From NCBI GenBank assembly GCA_026193735.1, contig JAPHUJ010000150.1, forward strand, positions 1 to 9,009: a stretch of 9,009 bases of DNA. The letters run 5' to 3'. Both the position numbers and the translations under genes were made by a program. Every line of letters starts with the position of its first letter. Position 1 is the stretch's first letter. Below are positions 1 to 6,434 of this stretch, piece by piece. The DNA comes from Sulfurovum sp. (lineage in GTDB: Bacteria; Campylobacterota; Campylobacteria; Campylobacterales; Sulfurovaceae). A model generated the notes under the pieces. It was not told the origin of the DNA. It made no database searches and saw only the letters and a program-made list of their open reading frames with translations.

Positions 1-2078
1 ATAAATGATTTGTCTATTTTGATCGCATCAAGTGAGAGGTTCTGAATATATGACAGTGAGGAATATCCCACACCAAAATCATCTATAGCAAATCGTACTG
101 CATTATGCTGTAATGTGGAGATTACTGCTTTTGTATTTTTAAAATTTTCTATCAATGTTTGTTCTGTGATCTCCAACATAATATCTGAGCAGTTTAATCC
201 ATAATGTTTGATCATATTAATATAGCGTACAGCAAAATTATCTTCTAGCAATTGTCGTGCATTGATATTGATAGAGATGTATTCAAGCTTCCATCTGTTT
301 TGTTTTTTCCATGCGTTTATCTGAATACATGTTTGCTCTATGATCCACCATGTTGTTTCCCAAAGTAATCCACTTTTGATTAACAGTGGAATAAAGTTAT
401 CTGGAGGAAGAAGCCCTTTTGTCGGATGCTGCCAGCGTAGTAGTGTTTCTGCTGCTATAATGGTATCATCAGTCATAGAAACAATCGGTTGTAGATAAAG
501 TATAAACCGATTCTCTGTTAATGCATAATATAACTCAGATTGGAGTGCAAATTGTTCTTTTTGTTTTTTATCGAGTTGAGGATTGTAAGATGATGTTACT
601 CCATCTGAGTTTTTAGCTTGATACATCGCAATGTCACCACGACGTAGGATTTCTCCTATATCTTTAAAGTTTGGTTCTATGATAACCACACCCATACTAA
701 CAGATAATTGATGACTGGAGTTATTTATGATCATTGGCTGTTTAAATATATCTTCTATCTTTTGAGAAAAATGGTGCAATCTTTCTTTCATCATACTAAC
801 GTTTGTAGAGATGAAAGGTATAACAATAATAAATTCATCACCACCCAGTCTACAGATCTCGCAGGAAAATTTTAAAGATCTGCTTAAACGTCTTGATATA
901 TCAATGAGTACAATATCTCCAATACTATGTCCTAAAGAATCGTTGATGTTTTTAAAATCATCTAGATCGAGATAGAAAAGAAGGGAGTAGTAGGTCTTAT
1001 ATCGGACATCTTTTGTAATGCTCTGCATATAATCTTCAAACCCTCGTCTGTTGAGAAGCGATGTCAGTGAATCCTGGGCTGCAATGAGTGTTAGCTGTTC
1101 TTGTGCTTTGTATTCTTGGGTTTTGTTATCTACAAGACCGATGAAACCTATACCGTTATTATTGCTATCTGTAAATGGAAAATACTTTATGTCCAGTAAT
1201 AGTTTTTCACCATTTGGAAGGAAATGTGAATCTTTAGAGACAAGAGGGTTTCCTCTGAGTACTCTACGAAGATCACCAGAAGTACTTGCTTCAAATACCT
1301 TGTGCGCTGCTTGCCCAATGATCTCTTTTTGTGGACGTTGAAAAAGTGTACTGAGCTCTTCATTACAATTGATAATAGTGAAGTCTGTATCACATGAAAA
1401 TATACCAATGGGAGCTTCTTCAAAGAAGCTATGGAGCAGTTCTTGCTTTTCATGAAGAAGTACTTCCATTTCTGAGATTATTTCTTCTTTACTGTCGAGA
1501 GATTTTTTTTGCCTATAGGAGTGCAAAATAATATTTGCCTGAGCAAAGAAATAGATGAGTAGTAAAAAGGCAAGAATAATCGTTTCAACCTTTGTTATAA
1601 GTAGCATCACAACAAAAAGAGGAATATACAGTATGAGTAGAAAGCCTATGGCCGTACGATAATCATAGGATAGGGTATTTGCTTCAGCACTGCTCATTCC
1701 AAGTATTATAACAAAGACAAGCAGTTGATAATAATCACTTAATTGAGGCGTGATAAAGAGAATCAGAATGGCGTACATCAAGGCTGTTAGCCAAGCCCGA
1801 ATTACAAACCTTTTATGCCATCTTTCAAGGGAATATCTTTGCGGATTATTTTTATAGTCATAGGCATCATGCAGCCTCCACAAAGTAAAGACAAGTATGA
1901 TGCCGTACCAGATAAAAGCAGTATTCCCGACATAAGGAGTGAGTAAGTAAAGAAAAATAGTTTCAAGTAGTATAAGGCTAATAAGAGATTTTCTTGCAAA
2001 AGAGTAGACATTGGTAAGAGTTTTTTCCCCTACAACCCGGTGATCTTTTAAATGAAACAGTTCTTTGAAATAATTCAT
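1..2078 (-). CDS. Membrane-anchored PAS-GGDEF-EAL cyclic-di-GMP signalling protein (partial, C-terminus missing)
   Basis: One uninterrupted minus-strand frame gives 692 residues and runs off the left edge. Start: ATG at 2078-2076, preceded by AGGA about 10 bases upstream. Residues 30-185 hold about six hydrophobic segments (roughly 30-48, 53-68, 91-110, 117-130, 142-162, 165-185), so it sits in the inner membrane. A linker and a PAS-like domain follow (about 213-320). The GGDEF domain (about 331-495) has an intact GGDEF at 412-416 and DLDDFKNINDSLGH at 371-384, so it should bind GTP and could make cyclic-di-GMP. No RxxD inhibitory site precedes the motif. The EAL domain starts near 509. The signature reads E544-T-L-L-R548, a permitted ExLxR form. 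Other EAL residues are present: N604, E636, D666-D667 and K687, the last in KIDKSF. The cut removes roughly the last 80-100 residues of the EAL domain, an estimate from usual family length. Both activities look possible; which dominates cannot be read here. It is probably its own transcription unit, 243 bases downstream of the MEMO gene. Confidence 0.95.
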   Translation of the reverse strand, partial: MNYFKELFHLKDHRVVGEKTLTNVYSFARKSLISLILLETIFLYLLTPYVGNTAFIWYGIILVFTLWRLHDAYDYKNNPQRYSLERWHKRFVIRAWLTALMYAILILFITPQLSDYYQLLVFVIILGMSSAEANTLSYDYRTAIGFLLILYIPLFVVMLLITKVETIILAFLLLIYFFAQANIILHSYRQKKSLDSKEEIISEMEVLLHEKQELLHSFFEEAPIGIFSCDTDFTIINCNEELSTLFQRPQKEIIGQAAHKVFEASTSGDLRRVLRGNPLVSKDSHFLPNGEKLLLDIKYFPFTDSNNNGIGFIGLVDNKTQEYKAQEQLTLIAAQDSLTSLLNRRGFEDYMQSITKDVRYKTYYSLLFYLDLDDFKNINDSLGHSIGDIVLIDISRRLSRSLKFSCEICRLGGDEFIIVIPFISTNVSMMKERLHHFSQKIEDIFKQPMIINNSSHQLSVSMGVVIIEPNFKDIGEILRRGDIAMYQAKNSDGVTSSYNPQLDKKQKEQFALQSELYYALTENRFILYLQPIVSMTDDTIIAAETLLRWQHPTKGLLPPDNFIPLLIKSGLLWETTWWIIEQTCIQINAWKKQNRWKLEYISININARQLLEDNFAVRYINMIKHYGLNCSDIMLEITEQTLIENFKNTKAVISTLQHNAVRFAIDDFGVGYSSLSYIQNLSLDAIKIDKSF

Positions 2079-2109
2079 AGAAAATGTATCCTGTCTTTAT
2101 CAAGATTAA

Positions 2110-2128
2110 TTGATTTAAAAAAAATCAA
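2110..2128. repeat. Perfect 7-bp inverted repeat upstream of the GGDEF-EAL gene
   Basis: TTGATTT at 2110-2116 and AAATCAA at 2122-2128 are perfect inverted arms around a run of five A. The element ends 32 bases before the GGDEF-EAL start, in the leader or promoter zone. It could be an operator or an AT-only hairpin. It has no GC stem, so it is not a convincing terminator for the MEMO gene. The rest of the 2079-2321 gap is very AT-rich; I see no gene or clear terminator in it. A weak minus-strand -10 candidate (TATAGA, plus positions 2145-2150) lies upstream. Confidence 0.3.
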
Positions 2129-2321
2129 AAATACCCCTCATAAATCTATATGAATCCAATGTAGCTTCAAATAGATTCCCATACTTGTCATGTTATTTAA
2201 TATGATATCTAGTAAAAGATTTGTTTAAGCTGTATAATTTATATATTATTATTAAATTTTTGTATATAGTTCCGTTTAAAATACAAAATGCGAGAAAAGT
2301 GGGCAGATAGTGCATAAACAT

Positions 2322-3131
2322 TCAGTAGAAGATTGCAGACATATAGCCAACGACGGAGCTTGTGTTCTTAGTTGCATTTGCAGAAGTACGATAGTCTAGT
2401 AGTTTTGATGAAAGTTTGAGATGTTTTGCTGCAAGTATCATGGATTTGATACCTGTGAGTCCACAGGCTTCACATCCTTTTTCAAGTTCAGCCAAATTAA
2501 GTTTTTCAACACCTTTCAAACAGTTCTTATCCAATAGCTTTGCATCTTCCACATGATGAAAATGACTCAGATCAGAACTTATGACAAGAGCATTGTCTTT
2601 GTTGTTTAAGAGCGCGATGATAAGATTTGCTAATATTTTGGTTTCTAACTCACCATAAATAAGTTCTATGACTTTCGTTTTTGGAAGATAATATTGAATA
2701 AAAGGAAGTTGTACTTCAGTGGAGTGTTCTTTGTCATGTGCTTTGGGTTCAAACCCTATGCCGAACTGTTTGGCTAAAGCAAAAAGATAGGCACTGTCTA
2801 TCTCCATCTCCCCGCACGGTGTTTCATAGTTTTCATAATAGCTTCCAGAGATACCTTTAAAGTAGTGATGATGACTGGGTCCTATAACGATGATACGTTT
2901 TGCCTTCGTCTGTTTTAAAAATCGGTATGCAAAGTTGGCTGTGAATCCGCTAAACATGTAGCCAGCATGAGGGACTATAATAGCTCTAGGTATGATGCCT
3001 TTAATTTTATCGGGGATGTTCATCGCATCATACTTATGATTGAACTCTCTAAAATAGGTTTTAACTTTGGCACACTCTTTTGGATAAAATAGACCCTCTA
3101 CAGAGGCTTTTCGTGTACCATTATTCATCAT
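2322..3131 (-). CDS. MEMO-family protein (AmmeMemoRadiSam system protein B)
   Basis: A 269-residue cytosolic protein of the MEMO1/COG1355 family, which has the fold of class III extradiol dioxygenases. Family blocks in order: GLFYP (13-17), PHAGYMFSG (54-62), VIGPSHHH (82-89), KEHSTEVQLPF (134-144), SSDLSH (185-190) and CGLTG (223-227). By position, H55, H87, D187, H190 and C223 match the metal-site residues of human MEMO1 (which include His49, His81 and Cys244), so a metal-binding pocket looks intact. The start is the first of two tandem ATGs. Its first four bases, ATGA at 3131-3128, also hold the stop of the AMMECR1 gene, so the two are translationally coupled. The bacterial function is not established. 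The family is usually found with AMMECR1 and a radical SAM enzyme, which suggests a shared modification or redox reaction. No signal peptide or membrane segment is seen. The gene ends with TGA at 2322. Confidence 0.93.
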   Translation of the reverse strand: MMNNGTRKASVEGLFYPKECAKVKTYFREFNHKYDAMNIPDKIKGIIPRAIIVPHAGYMFSGFTANFAYRFLKQTKAKRIIVIGPSHHHYFKGISGSYYENYETPCGEMEIDSAYLFALAKQFGIGFEPKAHDKEHSTEVQLPFIQYYLPKTKVIELIYGELETKILANLIIALLNNKDNALVISSDLSHFHHVEDAKLLDKNCLKGVEKLNLAELEKGCEACGLTGIKSMILAAKHLKLSSKLLDYRTSANATKNTSSVVGYMSAIFY

Positions 3132-3682
3132 TCCTCTTTATATTTCTTTACAGTATAGGTAGAGATTTCAGGATACTCAGAAAGACAATTTTTAGTCAAA
3201 TTCGCTTTAAGACATAAGTTAGAGAAAAAATCATCAAATTGAGGTAATTGTTCCCAGACTTGAGGTAAATAGGTAGCTTGCCTGCCATTATGTTTAAGTA
3301 CAATACCATCTTGGAACGGAACTACTTTTCTTTTTAAATCTTCTATATCATCGTATAGCAATACTTTGGGTTCTGAAAGAATAGAGACTTCTATTTTTAT
3401 CTGATTTAGTTCCTCCACAGTAAGTGGCAGAAACCTGGGGTCACGCAAGGCAGCAGCCTGTGCATTAAAGATAATGTCTTTATAAAGTGGACGATAGGCT
3501 TGAAGTGAACCTATACATCCTCGAAGTTGATCATTTGGTTCAGTGTTGATAGTGACAAAAGCTGCACCGTTGTCTTTAAGATCAGGGTATGCCTTTAAAG
3601 CATCTTCCAAATTAAAATCTTCAGGCTGATTGAGTGCGACTAAAATAGCAGCTTTGGCTAAGGCTATGATTATATCATTCAA
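3128..3682 (-). CDS. AMMECR1 domain protein (AmmeMemoRadiSam system protein A)
   Basis: A single AMMECR1 domain of 184 residues from the preferred TTG start. The hallmark LRGCIGS is present, followed by AAALRDPRF and a C-terminal TYLPQVWEQLP block; these motifs sit at 60-66, 84-91 and 144-154 when numbered from the upstream ATG. Start choice: the first in-frame ATG (3703-3701) has no Shine-Dalgarno. AAGGAG (plus strand CTCCTT, 3689-3694) lies exactly six bases before an in-frame TTG at 3682-3680. The seven extra residues given by the ATG (MKWKESK) look like ribosome-binding sequence read as protein. If the ATG is used, the gene is 3128-3703 and 191 residues. The stop overlaps the MEMO start by four bases. 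The biochemical role of AMMECR1 in bacteria is unknown; the invariant LRGCIGS loop is thought to be a binding or active site. No radical SAM partner is adjacent. It is transcribed divergently from tolB. Confidence 0.92.
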   Translation of the reverse strand: MNDIIIALAKAAILVALNQPEDFNLEDALKAYPDLKDNGAAFVTINTEPNDQLRGCIGSLQAYRPLYKDIIFNAQAAALRDPRFLPLTVEELNQIKIEVSILSEPKVLLYDDIEDLKRKVVPFQDGIVLKHNGRQATYLPQVWEQLPQFDDFFSNLCLKANLTKNCLSEYPEISTYTVKKYKEE

Positions 3683-3688
3683 TTTAGA

Positions 3689-3694
3689 CTCCTT
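3689..3694 (-). promoter_or_regulatory. Shine-Dalgarno AAGGAG that decides a TTG start for AMMECR1
   Basis: AAGGAG on the minus strand is followed by a six-base spacer and TTG (3682-3680). It falls inside the reading frame of the upstream ATG candidate, which has no ribosome-binding site of its own. The neighbouring tolB also uses TTG. Confidence 0.65.
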
Positions 3695-3704
3695 CCATTT
3701 CATT

Positions 3705-3722
3705 TTATCATAAATTTGATAA
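3705..3722. repeat. Inverted repeat TTATCA-n6-TGATAA in the AMMECR1 leader
   Basis: Perfect six-base arms (3705-3710 and 3717-3722) around a six-base AT spacer, directly upstream of the AMMECR1 ATG candidate. It could be an operator for the divergent pair or a weak leader hairpin. The arms contain ATCA/TGAT, the same half-site letters as the palindromes nearby, but pointing the opposite way. There is no functional evidence. Confidence 0.3.
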
Positions 3723-3762
3723 TCTGGAAAGCGTTTTTAAATATAATTATTAAGATTTTAGA

Positions 3763-3768
3763 TACAAT
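3763..3768 (+). promoter_or_regulatory. Candidate -10 element for the tolB operon
   Basis: TACAAT, one base from TATAAT, with G at the -14 position (3761) and T-rich DNA upstream (3734-3738, 3756-3759). It would start RNA near 3775, about 32 bases before the tolB start. No -35 is evident, as is usual for the housekeeping sigma factor of Campylobacterota. Called by eye only. Confidence 0.4.
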
Positions 3769-3773
3769 ACTTG

Positions 3774-3782
3774 ATTATATCA
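3774..3782 (-). promoter_or_regulatory. Candidate extended -10 promoter for AMMECR1-MEMO
   Basis: On the minus strand the sequence reads TGATATAAT, an exact TGnTATAAT extended -10, preceded by a T-rich stretch (ATATTTTTTGTT). This matches the Campylobacter-type housekeeping promoter closely. RNA would start near 3767, giving a leader of about 85 bases to the TTG start. It lies within the perfect dyad TTGAT-TAT-ATCAA (3771-3783), so a regulator could bind the same bases. It nearly abuts the tolB -10 candidate on the other strand. Confidence 0.55.
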
Positions 3783-3806
3783 AACAAAAAATATTGAGGA
3801 ACTGCT

Positions 3807-5060
3807 TTGAGACATTTGTTAGTACTATTAGTATCGATTAACTTTTTTGCAATAAACCTTTTTGGGGTAGATGCAACGCTTAAGATAGAGAAAGATGTTG
3901 AACAGCGTGCACGTATAGCTCTTGTAGACGGTTCATCTGATCAGAGCAGTCAAGTGTTTAATATTTTACTTTCAGATCTTAAGATATCTGGACATTTTTT
4001 ACCGGACAGTGCACACCAAAAAGGAGATCTCTCTTCCAACTTTATTTCACCTGCACTTAAAAGTCAGGAGTATGTACTTAAATATAATATGGATCAACAT
4101 GCAGGCACTAAACTTTTAGTACGTCTATTAAAGGCTTCTGACGGAACACAGATCTTCAAAAAAAGCTATGCCATACCAACAACGGCAAAAATGGCATTTT
4201 TGGTGCATAAAGCAGTAAGTGACATAAACAATATTTTGAAATATCCAGACATCTCTTGGATAAATAGATATGTTGTGTACTCCGTTTATACTACTTCTGG
4301 ACGTAGTGAGATACGTTTGGCTGACTACACATTTAACTATAAAAAAACCATTATAAAGGGGGGGTTGAACCTTTTCCCTAAATGGGCAGATGCAAACCAA
4401 AAAAGTGTTTATTATACATCTTACAACGGAGTACTTCCTACTTTATATAAGCTTAATATATATACAGGTGCAAAAGAGATCATAACAAGTTCAGAAGGAA
4501 TGATGGTCTGTTCAGACGTAAGTAAAAATGGCTCAAAGCTTTTACTTACAATGGCACCGGAAGGACAGGCAGATATATATGAATTTGATCTTGCTACAAA
4601 AGCTAAGATCAGAGTGACAGACTTTAAGGGAATTGATGTAAATGGTAGATATATAGATGATGAGAGCAGGATAGTATTTATATCTAATCGGTTAGGATAT
4701 GCAAATGTATTCAAAAAATCCATACACAGTGCTGCAACCTCTCAAGTCGTGTATCATGGACGGAACAATAATGCCTGTGATGCATATGGTGATAAAATAG
4801 TCTATTCTAGTAGAGAAAGCAATAATGCATTTGGAGATAATACTTTTAATCTTTATCTTGCCTCTTCTAGAAGTTCTGATACAAGGCCTATTACAACAAC
4901 TGGTGCAAACCAGTTTCCTCGTTTTTCTACAGATGGTTCAGTGATACTCTTTCTTAAACAGAGCGGTCGTAGCACTTCTATAGGATATATAAATCTTGCA
5001 AGTCATCAGAGTTTACTTTTCCCGTTCAATGATAGAAAAGTTCAATCAATTGATTGGTAA
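3807..5060 (+). CDS. tolB: TolB, periplasmic beta-propeller of the Tol-Pal system
   Basis: A 417-residue Tol-Pal translocation protein. In the known system TolB shuttles in the periplasm between Pal and the TolQRA motor, helping outer-membrane constriction at division. Start: TTG at 3807, six bases after GAGGA (3796-3800). A Sec signal peptide is clear (hydrophobic 3-19, cleavage near residue 20-23). Residues about 24-145 form the TolB N-terminal domain (IEKDVEQRARIALV... then FNILLSDLKISGHF). Residues about 146 to the end form the propeller, with repeat blocks such as FPKWADANQKSVYYTS (190-205), DVSKNGSKLLLTMAPEG (237-253), DESRIVFISNR (285-295) and FPRFSTDGSVILFL (370-383). Length is close to other campylobacterial TolB proteins. 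It heads an operon with pal 20 bases downstream. A G7 tract encodes K184-G185-G186. tolQ, tolR and tolA are not upstream; the neighbour is the divergent AMMECR1. Confidence 0.95.
   Translation: MRHLLVLLVSINFFAINLFGVDATLKIEKDVEQRARIALVDGSSDQSSQVFNILLSDLKISGHFLPDSAHQKGDLSSNFISPALKSQEYVLKYNMDQHAGTKLLVRLLKASDGTQIFKKSYAIPTTAKMAFLVHKAVSDINNILKYPDISWINRYVVYSVYTTSGRSEIRLADYTFNYKKTIIKGGLNLFPKWADANQKSVYYTSYNGVLPTLYKLNIYTGAKEIITSSEGMMVCSDVSKNGSKLLLTMAPEGQADIYEFDLATKAKIRVTDFKGIDVNGRYIDDESRIVFISNRLGYANVFKKSIHSAATSQVVYHGRNNNACDAYGDKIVYSSRESNNAFGDNTFNLYLASSRSSDTRPITTTGANQFPRFSTDGSVILFLKQSGRSTSIGYINLASHQSLLFPFNDRKVQSIDW
4358..4364 (+). repeat. G7 homopolymer inside tolB
   Basis: Seven consecutive G in an otherwise AT-rich gene, following an A7 run at 4341-4347. 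It covers the end of codon 184 through codon 186. Poly-G runs are the classic phase-variable tracts of Campylobacter and Helicobacter, although those are usually eight or more long. Slippage here would truncate TolB within its propeller. Confidence 0.9.
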
Positions 5061-5080
5061 CACATTCTAAAGGATATAAA

Positions 5081-5596
5081 ATGACACAAAAATTACTTAT
5101 AACAACAGCAATAGTTTCACTATTTTTGAGTGGATGTTCACAAAATGCACCAGATCTAAAGGGTAAAAACAATATTTCAGATATAGACAGTATTTCAGGT
5201 GAAACAGTAAGTATAGATGAAAATACTTACGGGAATGAATCTACTGGTAATTATAACAGCAGCAGTGATGGATTTAGAAGTATTTATTTTGATTTTGCAG
5301 ATTACTCTATATCTTCAAGTATGGAAAGCAATATGAATACTAATATAAACGTAGCAAGTGCTACAGCTTCTAAAATAAAAATAGAAGGTAACTGTGATGA
5401 GTTTGGTACGGATGAGTATAATTATGCTTTAGGGCTGAAACGTGCTAAAGCAGTAAAAGACAGTATTGCAGCGCAAGGTGTAGATACAAGTAAAATGATA
5501 TTGGTGAGTTTTGGTGAGAGTAGCCCTGTATGTACAGAACCAAATGACAGTTGTTATGACAGAAATAGAAGAGTTGACATTCGTTTAGTCAAATAG
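5081..5596 (+). CDS. pal: Pal, peptidoglycan-associated outer-membrane lipoprotein
   Basis: A 171-residue lipoprotein that ties the outer membrane to peptidoglycan and is the docking partner of TolB. Start: ATG at 5081, preceded by AAAGGA (5069-5074) with a six-base spacer. An upstream in-frame TTG (5054) would overlap tolB and spoil the signal peptide, so it was not chosen. The lipobox is LSGC, with C19 the lipidated residue. A flexible Ser/Asn/Asp-rich linker (20-64) leads into an OmpA-like domain (66-171) opening SIYFDFADYSI. The peptidoglycan-binding block is EGNCDEFGTDEYNYALGLKR (102-121), with D106 and R121 at the diaminopimelate-binding positions, and the domain ends with NRRVDIRL. Besides C19 there are cysteines C104, C151 and C158, possibly giving a disulfide. 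cpoB follows after 7 bases. Confidence 0.96.
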   Translation: MTQKLLITTAIVSLFLSGCSQNAPDLKGKNNISDIDSISGETVSIDENTYGNESTGNYNSSSDGFRSIYFDFADYSISSSMESNMNTNINVASATASKIKIEGNCDEFGTDEYNYALGLKRAKAVKDSIAAQGVDTSKMILVSFGESSPVCTEPNDSCYDRNRRVDIRLVK

Positions 5597-5603
5597 GGAA
5601 GAC

Positions 5604-6428
5604 ATGACAAATATACTAAAGAAGTATCTTACAGCTTACTCATTGATTTTTCTTGTAAGCACGACACTTATACAGGCCGAACCTTCTGTATATGGATTTG
5701 GAAGTGATGAAGATACAAATGATGCACAAACTTCTGTGAACAGTAATAGAACAATCGCTGCTATGAAGCAACAAATAGCACATCAGGAAGAGAGAATAGA
5801 TGGTCTCACTACGATTGTAGAAGGTTTGAGTGCTTCAATCAATGAACTCCAACAGTTTGGACGAACCAATACTGCTTCCATGAGTGACAGTGGTTCTTCA
5901 AATGATGCATTGTTAAAAAAGTTGGCAGCTATGATAGATGAGATTAATGCCAATTATGTAAACAAAGAAGAATTGCAACATGCATTGGGCAACAAGAGTG
6001 AAGTAAAAAACACAGTAAAGAGTTCTGTTAAAACAGACAATAAAAAAGAAGAATCATTTCAAGGTACAAGTAATGCTAAACTTTATAGTGAAGGTGTAAG
6101 ATATTTTGTAAAACAACATTATGATGAAGCACAAAAAAGATTTATGATAACCGATACAAAAAGCTATAAACCTGCAGCTTCAAATTATTATTTAGGTGAA
6201 ATCGCATATTATACAAAAAGGTATGAAGATGCGATATTTTACTTTAAAAAGAGTGCCGGGCTATATGACAAAGCTTCTTACATAGACACGCTACTTCTTC
6301 ATACGGCTGTGTCACTTGAAAATACTGGAGACAAAGGTCAGGCAAAAGCATTTTATGAGAATATTATAGAAAATTACCCAGGAAAGAAAACAGCAGAGAT
6401 CGCTAAACAAAGATTGAAAAAACTTTAG
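5604..6428 (+). CDS. cpoB: CpoB/YbgF-like Tol-Pal system protein (coiled coil plus TPR)
   Basis: A 274-residue periplasmic protein in the usual third place after tolB and pal. In E. coli, CpoB (YbgF) couples outer-membrane constriction by Tol-Pal to peptidoglycan synthesis at the septum. Start: ATG at 5604 after a purine-rich AGGGAAG (5595-5601). The signal peptide covers residues 1-25 (hydrophobic 11-23, cleavage after IQA). A first coiled coil lies at about 48-85 (IAAMKQQIAHQEERI...) and a second short helix at 101-130. A charged Lys/Ser linker at 131-155 follows. TPR-like repeats run from about 157 to the end: NAKLYSEGVRYFVKQHYDEA, then a unit with YYLGEIAYYTKRYEDAI, then one with AVSLENTGDKGQAKAFYENI. 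Length and order match the family. The E. coli role is assumed, not shown, for this organism. The next gene starts 6 bases after its stop. Confidence 0.88.
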   Translation: MTNILKKYLTAYSLIFLVSTTLIQAEPSVYGFGSDEDTNDAQTSVNSNRTIAAMKQQIAHQEERIDGLTTIVEGLSASINELQQFGRTNTASMSDSGSSNDALLKKLAAMIDEINANYVNKEELQHALGNKSEVKNTVKSSVKTDNKKEESFQGTSNAKLYSEGVRYFVKQHYDEAQKRFMITDTKSYKPAASNYYLGEIAYYTKRYEDAIFYFKKSAGLYDKASYIDTLLLHTAVSLENTGDKGQAKAFYENIIENYPGKKTAEIAKQRLKKL

Positions 6429-6434
6429 GACAAA

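Noticed and set aside
893..904. 12-base palindrome TTGATATATCAA inside the GGDEF domain
   Set aside because: It encodes conserved GGDEF-domain residues (LIDIS), has a different spacer from the intergenic palindromes, and is far from any start.
1051..1341. Plus-strand frame of 96 codons in the left gene
   Set aside because: It lies antisense to the PAS/GGDEF part of the continuous minus-strand protein and shows no family features.
2233..2238. Perfect TATAAT on the plus strand in the 2079-2321 gap
   Set aside because: The region is almost all A and T, no TG extension or -35 accompanies it, and RNA from it would only run antisense into the MEMO gene. Kept as a note, not a promoter call.
4128..4723. 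Minus-strand frames within tolB
   Set aside because: They are out-of-frame complements of the TolB propeller, cysteine-rich or low-complexity, with no initiation signals.
5054..5080. TTG start for pal nine codons upstream of the ATG
   Set aside because: It overlaps the end of tolB, lacks a spaced ribosome-binding site, and adds a polar stretch before a normal lipoprotein signal. The ATG at 5081 has AAAGGA at ideal spacing.
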